Part shown: in pieces, positions 1 to 5,901 of the stretch | How the letters are laid out: every line of letters starts with the position of its first letter | Position numbering within the stretch: position 1 is the stretch's first letter | DNA from: an uncultured Actinomycetes bacterium | GTDB taxonomy: Bacteria; Actinomycetota; Actinomycetes; Nanopelagicales; Nanopelagicaceae | DNA: 7,510 bases | Assembly (NCBI GenBank): GCA_903865885.1 | Contig: CAIPLJ010000190.1 | Coordinates: 1 to 7,510 of the forward strand | Reading direction: 5' to 3' | Made by a program: the position numbers and the translations under genes | Notes under the pieces: model-generated | Databases searched by the model: none | Told to the model about the DNA's origin: nothing | What the model saw: the letters and a program-made list of their open reading frames with translations, nothing else

Positions 1-836
1 CCGCCTGTATCCATGATGATGAAGCGTCGTCCGCCCCATTCGCATTCATATTGCACTCGATCACGTGTAACTCCTTGTGTATCTTCAACGATTGCTTCTC
101 GGCGACCAATAAAACGGTTGATGAGAGTTGATTTACCAACGTTTGGTCGGCCAAGAATCGCAACGATTGGTAGACCTAAAAGTGATCTCTGTGAAAGAAG
201 TTCCCAGATGCGATCGGTGGTCTCTTCAAGAGTGAGCTCAGTTGAATCAATGGGAACAGCATCAAAGGCCATAGCAAGTGGTGAAATCGCACGTGTTGAA
301 TCAATCTCATCGCGAGATGCAAGTGATTGCGCAACCGCCTCTGCTCCATGCGAGTCATCGGCTAGCTCTGCATCTCGTCGTGTAGCACGAGCTGAAATAT
401 CAGCTGTGAGATAGATCTTCAGCGCTGCATCAGGACAGACAACTGTTCCGATGTCACGGCCTTCGACGACGATTCCGCGATCGGCTTTGGCAATAATTGA
501 ACGTTGAAGAGTAAGGAGCTCAGCGCGAATTTCAGGAAGGGCGCTGATGACAGATACCTTTTCTGTTACTTCGTGGGAGCGAATCTCAGATGAAATATCT
601 TTTCCGCCAAGAAAAACTTTAGGATCGCGCGGATTTGCATTGAATGTAATCGGTGAATCAATGACTGCAGAGATAATATCTTTTGGATTTTCACTCTTTA
701 TCGATAAAGCAAGAAATGTGATCGCGCGATAGAGAGCGCCCGTATCGAGATAGTTCCAACCTGCACGAATCGCAATACCTTTAGAGGTGCTGGATTTGCC
801 AGAGCCGCTTGGGCCATCTAGCGCAACAACAATCAT
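1..836 (-). CDS. cmk-der: Cytidylate kinase fused to GTPase Der (3' part beyond window)
   Basis: One open frame runs from ATG at 836 to the left edge without a stop, giving 278 visible residues. Residues 1-214 are a complete CMP kinase, which phosphorylates CMP/dCMP: P-loop GPSGSGKS at 8-15, CMP-site LDTGALYR at 30-37, EGRDIG at 125-130, lid RATRRDAEL at 150-158, and SRDEIDSTRA at 174-183. After about eight residues a Der (EngA) GTPase begins at about 223: G1 GRPNVGKS at 229-236, G2 region TQGVTRD at 253-259 (usually TPGVTRD), G3 DTGG at 276-279. Der is a ribosome-assembly GTPase with two G domains; the second domain and KH-like end lie outside. Fused cmk/der genes are annotated in some other actinobacteria. 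It lies 76 bp after tyrA. No clear Shine-Dalgarno precedes the ATG; GTG at 842 is an alternative start, bounded by a stop at 852-854. Confidence 0.93.
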   Translation of the reverse strand, partial: MIVVALDGPSGSGKSSTSKGIAIRAGWNYLDTGALYRAITFLALSIKSENPKDIISAVIDSPITFNANPRDPKVFLGGKDISSEIRSHEVTEKVSVISALPEIRAELLTLQRSIIAKADRGIVVEGRDIGTVVCPDAALKIYLTADISARATRRDAELADDSHGAEAVAQSLASRDEIDSTRAISPLAMAFDAVPIDSTELTLEETTDRIWELLSQRSLLGLPIVAILGRPNVGKSTLINRFIGRREAIVEDTQGVTRDRVQYECEWGGRRFIIMDTG

Positions 837-912
837 CTTCACAGCCCATCTTTAGTTGGTTAATTCTATTGCTTAATCCTTTTTACAATTACCTAGCATT
901 TGTCGGATACTG

Positions 913-1965
913 CTACTGACGAGGTGAGTGAACGCTCCACCCATGTGATTTCAAGTGTTCAGATAGTTTTGCAGCATCAATGTCAGAGAGTGCAAGGGTG
1001 ATCAAACCCGTGAATTGACCCGGACTATGTTCAATCGATAGGTCTTCAACGTTTACAGAAGCGCTTGCACATTCATCAAAGAGCGCTGCCAATTGACCCG
1101 GCTTATCCTCGATCACAATCGGGAGATATGTGTACTCGCGGGCCTTGCCACCATGCTTGCCAGGAATGCGAGCACGACCTTCTTGGCCCTCTTCGATCAA
1201 TTTCGCGATAGAGCTTTCATCATCGAGTGAATTGATGAGCGTTCCCAAATCACTATGAAGTGATTTCAAGAGCGGTTCTAACGCGCCTCGATTTGCAGCG
1301 ATGATCTCTCGCCAAAGCTTTGAATCAGAGGCGGCAATGCGCGTGGTATCTCGCAGGCCAGCGCCGGCTAGTTCAAGCCAACTAGCTTCTCCCCCGATCA
1401 GCTGCTTTGCCAGAAGGGATGAGACCAATTGCGGAAGATGAGATATGAGAGCTACCGCCTTGTCATGCTCTGAGGAATCTAGATCGACTAGATGAGCTCC
1501 GAGAATTTCAATAAGTTCATGTGCCTTTGCCCGTACATCACCATCGATGCCTTGACTGTCGATAACCCAGGCCCTTCCCTGGAAGAGATCTGCGCGAGCA
1601 GATTCGGCCCCGCCCATTTCCCGTCCAGCCATCGGATGTGTGGGAAGAAAGCGTGTGGTTGGAATTGCAGAAGTTGATACCTCAACCTTAACTTTAGACT
1701 TAACTGACCCTATATCTATAAATGCTGACTCTGGGTTGGTGGCATATTCACGATCCAGAAGTGATTTCACCGCTCCCAGAGGCGTTGCAAAGATGACGAG
1801 GTCAACAGGGGCGCTCGATGGGCTCTTTACAAGGTCGCCAGCTAGCGCTTGCGCTCGGGGGTCGTTATCGACCATCGTCACGCCTACCCCTTTGAGGGCA
1901 AGACCGAGGCCTATAGAGGTCCCAATAAGGCCAGAACCGAGGATTCGAACGTGGGAAAGGGTCAT
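913..1965 (-). CDS. tyrA: Prephenate dehydrogenase with C-terminal ACT domain
   Basis: This 350-residue enzyme converts prephenate to 4-hydroxyphenylpyruvate with NAD(P)+, the committed step to tyrosine, in the cytosol. The N-terminal Rossmann motif GSGLIGTSIGLGL lies at 10-22. The family motif HPMAGRE lies at 110-116, with His110 as the expected catalytic residue, and SHLPQL at 175-180 belongs to the helical dimerisation domain. Residues from about 281 to 348 look like an ACT domain, which in this family usually binds tyrosine for feedback inhibition. The ATG lies 7 nt after the aroH stop, so the two are almost certainly co-transcribed and catalyse consecutive steps. The spacer has no strong Shine-Dalgarno, so coupling to aroH translation is likely. 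Arogenate as substrate cannot be excluded from sequence. Confidence 0.95.
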   Translation of the reverse strand: MTLSHVRILGSGLIGTSIGLGLALKGVGVTMVDNDPRAQALAGDLVKSPSSAPVDLVIFATPLGAVKSLLDREYATNPESAFIDIGSVKSKVKVEVSTSAIPTTRFLPTHPMAGREMGGAESARADLFQGRAWVIDSQGIDGDVRAKAHELIEILGAHLVDLDSSEHDKAVALISHLPQLVSSLLAKQLIGGEASWLELAGAGLRDTTRIAASDSKLWREIIAANRGALEPLLKSLHSDLGTLINSLDDESSIAKLIEEGQEGRARIPGKHGGKAREYTYLPIVIEDKPGQLAALFDECASASVNVEDLSIEHSPGQFTGLITLALSDIDAAKLSEHLKSHGWSVHSPRQ

Positions 1966-1972
1966 TTCGCGC

Positions 1973-2335
1973 CTATTGGGCTATATCTCGACGAAGCGCC
2001 TTAGCTCCATGGAGGTAGATATGAGCGATATCGCTCTTAGGAAGAGGGCTTTCCACATGCGCCATTACCCGAATCGTTCGAGGAAGAGCTCCTGGTACAT
2101 CGATCTCAACGGAGCAGATCAGCGGGGTATTTTCAAAGCCAAGGGAGCGAGCCGCCGCTGCCGGGAAGGTCGCGGTCAGATCAGGGCTAGATGTGAAGAG
2201 GACTGAGATGACGTCATCGGCTGTGAGTGAATTGACCGAGAGAATTTCCAGGATCAGCTCTTGGGTGGCTGCAGTTATAGCCTCGGCTGTATTGGCCTCG
2301 ACTTGGGTCGCCCCTCGAATTGCGCGCACTGACAT
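1973..2335 (-). CDS. aroH: Chorismate mutase, AroH type
   Basis: This 120-residue protein matches the small trimeric chorismate mutase typified by Bacillus subtilis AroH, which rearranges chorismate to prephenate. From memory of that enzyme, its active-site residues Arg7, Arg63, Cys75, Glu78, Arg90 and Tyr108 correspond here to Arg7, Arg63, Cys74, Glu77, Arg89 and Tyr107, the later ones shifted by a one-residue deletion. RGAT at 7-10, SSPDLTATFPA at 49-59 and HIYLHGAKALR at 105-115 are further family stretches. It is the first gene of an aroH-tyrA unit that feeds tyrosine synthesis. No Shine-Dalgarno precedes the ATG, but a -10-like hexamer sits six bases upstream, so the mRNA may be leaderless. 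The only upstream in-frame codons are not plausible starts. Confidence 0.95.
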   Translation of the reverse strand: MSVRAIRGATQVEANTAEAITAATQELILEILSVNSLTADDVISVLFTSSPDLTATFPAAAARSLGFENTPLICSVEIDVPGALPRTIRVMAHVESPLPKSDIAHIYLHGAKALRRDIAQ

Positions 2336-2341
2336 TGGGCA

Positions 2342-2370
2342 ATCGTACCCGCATGAGAGCTATGTGGCAG
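2342..2370 (-). promoter_or_regulatory. Candidate leaderless promoter of aroH-tyrA
   Basis: On the minus strand a CTGCCA hexamer (2365-2370, four of six matches to TTGACA) is followed after exactly 17 bp by TACGAT (2342-2347). TACGAT fits the actinobacterial -10 pattern TAnnnT. Six bases then separate it from the aroH ATG, so transcription would start at or next to the start codon. The lack of a ribosome binding site agrees with this. The motifs are seen directly; promoter function is inferred. Confidence 0.4.
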
Positions 2371-2390
2371 TTATATTCTTATAGTTTTGC

Positions 2391-2531
2391 CGATAAAGAG
2401 ATTTAACAGTTATACGCTTTCGATAAGAATGAAAATGCACACCATGATCTTGGTGAGTGCAATCCCCTGGAAGTCAATATCGATAAATCGCTTTCTCAGA
2501 TAGCACTTCACGCTTGATTATATCGATAAAT
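2391..2531. repeat. Four same-direction CGATAA motifs, two inside an identical 12-mer
   Basis: In the AT-rich gap between aroH and rluB, CGATAA occurs on the plus strand at 2391, 2421, 2481 and 2524. Two copies lie within an identical 12-mer, ATATCGATAAAT, at 2477-2488 and 2520-2531, 43 bp apart. Each 12-mer contains the palindrome TATCGATA. The gap shows no convincing gene; a 24-codon plus-strand frame starting near 2429 has no ribosome binding site. The role is unknown: possible protein-binding sites, or chance in AT-rich DNA. Confidence 0.5.
2421..2461 (-). terminator. Candidate intrinsic terminator after scpA-scpB-rluB
   Basis: Read on the minus strand, TGCAC-TC-ACCA pairs with TGGT-GTGCA around a six-base loop (2436-2461), giving nine base pairs with a two-base bulge. 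It is followed directly by the T-rich tract TTTTCATTCTT (2425-2435). It lies about 140 nt past the rluB stop and upstream of the putative aroH promoter, where a terminator would separate the two units. The stem is short and the T tract is interrupted, so it may be weak. The near-palindrome ACCATGATCTTGGT at 2441-2454 could instead be an operator. Confidence 0.4.
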
Positions 2532-2601
2532 AGATATTGCTGACTCTGTCAAATGAAAGTATAGATTTATAGATATATCGTTTTAGAGATGCAATAACGA
2601 C

Positions 2602-3333
2602 TTATATCTTTATATCTAAAGCATTTTGCAGACTAAGCAATTCAGCGGCATTGAGATCACGCCATCTACCTTCGGGTGTATCGCCCAGAGAGATCGGACC
2701 AAAGTTGGTTCGAATCAATCTCAGGACATCGACCCCGACCGCCTCCATGAGTCGGCGGATGATGTGATAACGACCTTCGTGGATGGTGACCTCAATCCAT
2801 TGGGGAGAGAGGTGTTTGAACTGTAGGACTCGACCCATGCCATCCTCTAACTCGATCCCTTTGAGAAGGACCTTATCTACCCCAACCGGCAGCTTGCCGT
2901 CGAACTCAATGATGTAGGTCTTCTCAAGACCAAAAGAAGGGTGGGTGGCTCTAAAGGTCAAATCCCCATCATTGGTAAGGAGAATCAACCCTTCCGAATC
3001 TTTATCCAGACGTCCTACGTGAAAGAGTCGCTCAGTCCGTAGGTCGATAAAGTCAGCTAAAGAGGGACGACCTTCAGGGTCGAACATCGTTGACAGAACA
3101 CCCTTTGGCTTATGAAGTACTAAATAAGACTTAGACACAGAACGCATAATTGTCTCGCCATCAACGGCTACTTTAACCTTTTCAGGGTCAAATTTGGCTC
3201 CGAGCTCGCGGATCTGATGGCCATCGACTGTGACTCGCCCATCCATAATGAGCTCGTCGGCTCCGCGCCGTGAGGTAATTCCAGCGTCGGCAATAATCTT
3301 ATTAAGGCGCATTTCGGCCATGTGGCTATCCAT
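2602..3333 (-). CDS. rluB: rRNA pseudouridine synthase, RluB/RsuA family
   Basis: This 243-residue protein isomerises uridine to pseudouridine in rRNA; its position beside scpB suggests the 23S-directed RluB branch. An S4 RNA-binding domain covers about 8-55 (RLNKIIADAGITSRR at 9-23). The catalytic domain follows, with the family motif GRLDKDSEGL at 107-116 and Asp110 as the expected nucleophile. The late motif reads EGRYHIIRR at 186-194 where relatives usually have EGRN/K-x-Q-V-RR, a mild divergence. The gene lies 62 bp after scpB, and scpA-scpB-rluB is a conserved bacterial neighbourhood. The ATG at 3333 has GGGGGAG at 3347-3353, a long 13-nt spacing. Internal ATGs at 3321 and 3312 are possible starts; a stop at 3343-3345 rules out upstream extension. 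16S specificity (RsuA) cannot be excluded. Confidence 0.92.
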   Translation of the reverse strand: MDSHMAEMRLNKIIADAGITSRRGADELIMDGRVTVDGHQIRELGAKFDPEKVKVAVDGETIMRSVSKSYLVLHKPKGVLSTMFDPEGRPSLADFIDLRTERLFHVGRLDKDSEGLILLTNDGDLTFRATHPSFGLEKTYIIEFDGKLPVGVDKVLLKGIELEDGMGRVLQFKHLSPQWIEVTIHEGRYHIIRRLMEAVGVDVLRLIRTNFGPISLGDTPEGRWRDLNAAELLSLQNALDIKI

Positions 3334-3346
3334 TCTCGACAGTCAA

Positions 3347-3369
3347 CTCCCCCGACAGAGATGCGGGAG
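3347..3369 (-). promoter_or_regulatory. rluB ribosome binding site within a possible hairpin
   Basis: On the minus strand CTCCCG (3364-3369) can pair with CGGGGGAG (3347-3354), which contains the purine-rich site GGGGGAG upstream of rluB. The pairing would mask the ribosome binding site in the untranslated mRNA. No T tract follows, so it is not a terminator. The complementarity is seen; any regulatory role is speculative. Confidence 0.25.
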
Positions 3370-3395
3370 GCTTGAGGAGAAGTGTAGAGCGTTAC

Positions 3396-4028
3396 TTAGT
3401 CTGTAAGCGAATCGAGGATCTCATCGAGGCCATCGATATCAGGCAGATGAGGCGCAAGAGGTGGCAGATCGGTCAGAGCATTGAGCCCCAGCCGCTCGAG
3501 GAAGTAGCTGGTGGTCTTGTAAAGGATAGCGCCGGTCTCATTCTCGACCCCGTACTCCTCGACCAGGCCTCGGGTAATGAGGGTCTTCATCACCGCTTCG
3601 ACATTGACGCCTCGGATAGCTGAGACTCGGGCTCGCGAGATTGGCTGGCGGTAGGCGATAACGGCCAAGGTCTCAAGAGCTGCCTGGGTAAGGCGGTTCT
3701 GCTGTCCGTCGAGGACGAACTTCTCAACGACTGCGCTGCAATCGGGATGGCTATAGAAGCGCCATCCCCCATTGATCGCCTTGAGCGTGAATCCACGATC
3801 TTCATAGGTAGGAACAAGCGCTTCCAGAGCGTCGACAACTTGATCTACGGTGACTTGAAGGACTGATGCCAGGGTCAGCTCGGTGACAGGCTCATCGACG
3901 ACCATCAAGATAGCCTCGATTGAGCGAGCCAGGGCTGCCGGATCAAATACATGCGAGAGCTGGCTATCTTCAACGACTTCTAGCGCTGGAGTCTCGACTT
4001 CGTGGGCCTCGACATCATGATTAGGCAT
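3396..4028 (-). CDS. scpB: Condensin accessory protein ScpB
   Basis: ScpB is a winged-helix (kleisin-interacting) subunit that dimerises and binds ScpA in the Smc-ScpA-ScpB condensin, which organises and helps separate the nucleoid. I start it at ATG 4028 (210 residues) because AGAGGA at 4034-4039 lies five bases upstream; the ATG at 4049, seven codons earlier, has no such site. The first winged-helix domain covers about 31-100. The family signature LTQAALETLAVIAYRQPISRA (residues 113-133) is followed by VSAIRGVNVEAVMKTL at 135-150. Late conserved pieces are ILYKTTSYFLERLGL at 168-182 and DLPPL at 187-191. The first 25 residues are acidic and look disordered. It overlaps the end of scpA by 8 nt, consistent with translational coupling of two proteins of one complex. 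Confidence 0.93.
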   Translation of the reverse strand: MPNHDVEAHEVETPALEVVEDSQLSHVFDPAALARSIEAILMVVDEPVTELTLASVLQVTVDQVVDALEALVPTYEDRGFTLKAINGGWRFYSHPDCSAVVEKFVLDGQQNRLTQAALETLAVIAYRQPISRARVSAIRGVNVEAVMKTLITRGLVEEYGVENETGAILYKTTSYFLERLGLNALTDLPPLAPHLPDIDGLDEILDSLTD

Positions 4029-4938
4029 TTTCTTCCTCTTCTGTCTCATTTAATTTAGAAATTTCAGCGGCTGGCTCATCTTCCATGAGCGAGACCGGGA
4101 TATCGAACTCATCGGAGGCTAGGACTTCGCCCTCATCGGATCCGACCCAGCTAATCTGGAGTTCGCCCAATGCCATTACCTGCTCAAAGCGGAGCGCGCC
4201 CTGCTTATAGAGATCGAGTAGGGCCAAGAATCGAGCCACGATCACCAGGGTTGAATCTGCACCCTGGATCAGGTTACGAAATGAGAGCGTGCGACCCTTG
4301 CGCAGGGCTTCGACAACGAGTTTTGACTCTTCAGCCACGCTCACGAGGGCGCTATGGAGGTGCTGGACCGCGACCAGTGGTGGCGCCTTAGGCGTGAGAA
4401 CTCGTTCTGCTATTGCAGCAAAGCGCATAGCACCTACCCCGATAAGAACCTCCGGTAGCAGGGATGCAAGAGCCGGGTCGAGGGCGACCACGCGTGGGAA
4501 TGACTTATCGGCGAGGGCTATCGCATCCTGGAAGGAGGCTGCAATCTCCTTAAATGCTCGATATTGGAGCAGACGGGCAAAGAGAATATCGCGGGCTTCA
4601 AGGAGAGCTAGATCTTCCTCATCTTCGATCTCCCCGCTTGGCAGCAAGCGCGCCGCTTTGAGATCGAGCAGGGTGGCTGCAATTACGAGGAACTCGGTCG
4701 CTTGATCGAGTCGCCAGCCCTCACCGCTCTCTTCGAGGGCTCGGATAAAGGAGATGAATTCATCCGTGACCATACTAAGTGAGACTTCAGTGATATCCAT
4801 TTTATGGCGCGAAATAAGCTGGAGCAGAAGGTCGAAGGGGCCATCGAAGTTGGCGAGGTGGACGCTAAAACCACTCTCGGGAGCGATATTTTCAGCATCA
4901 TCCGAGGTGATTTCAGTTGGTGTAGCAAGACTTTCCAC
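4021..4938 (-). CDS. scpA: Condensin kleisin subunit ScpA
   Basis: ScpA is the kleisin that bridges the heads of an Smc dimer and carries ScpB. The open frame extends to 5151, but that would run through the start of divergent parA and add residues with no family likeness. The only plausible start beyond parA is GTG at 4938, giving 305 residues, a little long for the family. From that start, NFDGPFDLLLQLI at 30-42 begins the conserved N-terminal kleisin domain that contacts the Smc neck, and LDLKAARLLP follows at 91-100. The C-terminal winged helix that binds the Smc head cap has FLALLDLYKQG at about 237-247. The protein ends in an acidic tail. No Shine-Dalgarno precedes the GTG, but TACTGT lies six bases upstream, suggesting a leaderless mRNA. 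The smc gene is not in the window. Confidence 0.9.
   Translation of the reverse strand: MESLATPTEITSDDAENIAPESGFSVHLANFDGPFDLLLQLISRHKMDITEVSLSMVTDEFISFIRALEESGEGWRLDQATEFLVIAATLLDLKAARLLPSGEIEDEEDLALLEARDILFARLLQYRAFKEIAASFQDAIALADKSFPRVVALDPALASLLPEVLIGVGAMRFAAIAERVLTPKAPPLVAVQHLHSALVSVAEESKLVVEALRKGRTLSFRNLIQGADSTLVIVARFLALLDLYKQGALRFEQVMALGELQISWVGSDEGEVLASDEFDIPVSLMEDEPAAEISKLNETEEEENA
4034..4039 (-). promoter_or_regulatory. scpB ribosome binding site inside scpA
   Basis: AGAGGA lies five bases before the scpB ATG at 4028. The same bases encode part of the Glu-rich tail of ScpA (EEEENA), so the acidic C-terminus and the scpB ribosome binding site share DNA. This site decides the scpB start. 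Confidence 0.6.
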
Positions 4939-4944
4939 GAGGGA

Positions 4945-4950
4945 ACAGTA
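4945..4950 (-). promoter_or_regulatory. Candidate -10 element of a leaderless scpA transcript
   Basis: The minus-strand hexamer TACTGT fits TAnnnT and lies exactly six bases before the proposed GTG start of scpA. This is the same geometry as the TACGAT element before aroH. No good -35 is seen at the usual distance (GCAATG at 17 bp). The repeated geometry in two genes lacking a ribosome binding site supports the idea; neither promoter is shown to work. Confidence 0.35.
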
Positions 4951-4959
4951 CTTGCTTAC

Positions 4960-4989
4960 TTGCAGTTCATTGCGCTTTACGCGTAGAGT
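4960..4989 (+). promoter_or_regulatory. Candidate parA promoter
   Basis: TTGCAG at 4960-4965 and TAGAGT at 4984-4989 are separated by 18 bp and fit a loose actinobacterial sigma-70-type promoter. They are placed to give a short leader with the AGAGGT ribosome binding site. The element lies in the 78-bp gap shared with divergent scpA, so the two promoters would abut. Based on motif match only. Confidence 0.3.
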
Positions 4990-5003
4990 CGCGACAACTG
5001 AAA

Positions 5004-5009
5004 AGAGGT
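5004..5009 (+). promoter_or_regulatory. parA ribosome binding site supporting a TTG start
   Basis: AGAGGT lies seven bases before TTG at 5017. It supports this rare start codon, which gives a protein with a roughly 37-residue extension before the ATPase core. Confidence 0.5.
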
Positions 5010-5016
5010 TTCTCGC

Positions 5017-5901
5017 TTGAACGCTAAATCGACATTTGACGATGATGTGGCAACTACCGCCAACCTCCTCGGGCGAACACCTAAGAATTTTCCAATCCCA
5101 GCACCCATCACCGAGCACGGTGATGCAAAGGTCATCTCCATCTTCAATCAAAAAGGTGGCGTTGGTAAGACAACAACAACTATCAACTTAGGGGCTGCGA
5201 TCGCAGAGCTCGGTCGTCGCGTTCTCCTCGTCGACTTCGACCCACAGGGTGGTTTATCACTTGGCCTCGGCGTCAACGCACATGCGCTTCCACTTGAGAA
5301 CACCGTGTATTACGCACTCATGACACAAGATGCAAATATCGATGAGATTGTTTTGAAGTCATCTGTTGCAGGTCTTGATTTCCTTCCAGCTAACCGCGAT
5401 CTAGGTACAGCGGAAACAACTCTTGGCGCTGAAATCGGTGGCCAGCAATACTTAAAGCGCGCACTTGCCAGACTTCGCTCTGAATACGATGTCATCTTGA
5501 TCGACTGCCAGCCAACAATGGGACAGCTGACGATCAACGCACTCGTTGCATCAGATGAAGTCATCGTTCCATTGCAGTGCGAGTACTTTGCCCTCCACGG
5601 ATTTATCGAACTGAAAGGCAATATCGATAAGGTCCGCAGCTTCCTCAATCCACAGCTTAAATTGGTGGGAATTCTTGCGACGATGTACGAGCGTAAGACT
5701 CTGCATAACCGCGAGGTCCTCACTGCAATTCTTGAGAAATATCCTGATGATGTATTTGAAACTATTATCGCTAAGACAATTCGATTCTCTGAAACAACGG
5801 TTGCAGGCGAACCAATTACTGCATATGCATCATCTTCCGGTGGTGCGCAGTCATATCGTCGACTTGCACGCGAACTTATAGCCCGAGGAGGCGCCCGATG
5901 A
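5017..5901 (+). CDS. parA: ParA/Soj-family chromosome-partition ATPase
   Basis: This 294-residue deviant-Walker ATPase belongs to the ParA/MinD group, whose ATP-bound dimers coat DNA and position cargo. A poorly conserved tail of about 37 residues precedes the core VISIFNQKGGVGKTT (39-53), with signature Lys46 and Walker A Lys51. DFDPQG at 73-78 is Walker A' with Asp75, and VILIDCQP at 159-166 is Walker B with Asp163. IRFSE at 255-259 holds an Arg matching the DNA-binding Arg of Soj relatives. It is the orphan ParA found beside scpA in many actinobacteria (Rv1708 in M. tuberculosis; called PldP in C. glutamicum, from memory), not clearly the oriC ParA of a parAB pair. It is on the plus strand, opposite to all flanking genes, and overlaps the next gene by 4 nt. 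It starts with TTG. Confidence 0.9.
   Translation: MNAKSTFDDDVATTANLLGRTPKNFPIPAPITEHGDAKVISIFNQKGGVGKTTTTINLGAAIAELGRRVLLVDFDPQGGLSLGLGVNAHALPLENTVYYALMTQDANIDEIVLKSSVAGLDFLPANRDLGTAETTLGAEIGGQQYLKRALARLRSEYDVILIDCQPTMGQLTINALVASDEVIVPLQCEYFALHGFIELKGNIDKVRSFLNPQLKLVGILATMYERKTLHNREVLTAILEKYPDDVFETIIAKTIRFSETTVAGEPITAYASSSGGAQSYRRLARELIARGGAR
5885..5891 (+). promoter_or_regulatory. Strong ribosome binding site of the small ParA partner gene
   Basis: GAGGAGG lies six bases before ATG 5898 and inside the last parA codons. It is the best Shine-Dalgarno match in the window and suggests the small protein is made in excess over ParA, which itself uses a TTG start. Confidence 0.6.

Noticed and set aside
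57..72. CACGTG-centred site resembling a ParB parS sequence
   Set aside because: About 11 of 16 positions match TGTTTCACGTGAAACA, the left arm does not match, and it lies in the conserved G2 coding region of Der.
13..414. A 133-codon plus-strand open frame at the left edge
   Set aside because: Antisense to the cmk-der reading frame, whose kinase and GTPase motifs are unambiguous; the translation is Arg/Ser-rich as expected of a shadow.
863..888. Possible cmk promoter TTGTAA with TAGAAT in the tyrA-cmk gap
   Set aside because: The spacer is only 14 bp and no other -35 fits; cmk-der is more likely read from the tyrA transcript, though a weak promoter is not excluded.
1640..2206. A 188-codon plus-strand open frame across tyrA and aroH
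   Set aside because: It is antisense to two genes with intact catalytic residues, crosses their junction, and its translation shows no recognisable domain and a shadow-like Arg/Ser-rich composition.
2429..2503. 24-codon plus-strand frame in the aroH-rluB gap
   Set aside because: No ribosome binding site, no recognisable composition, and it overlaps the terminator-like hairpin and repeats.
2517..2552. Minus-strand TTGACA (2547-2552) with TATAAT (2517-2522) after rluB
   Set aside because: Both hexamers are perfect matches but the spacer is 24 bp, too long for a normal sigma-70 promoter, and better spacings give poor -10 elements.
3002..3010. DnaA-box-like TTATCCAGA
   Set aside because: One mismatch to TTATCCACA, single copy, and it encodes part of the conserved GRLDKDSEGL motif of RluB.
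4939..5151. N-terminal extension of scpA up to the ATG at 5151
   Set aside because: It would run antisense through the parA ribosome binding site and first 45 codons, and the added residues do not resemble ScpA. The GTG at 4938 clears parA.
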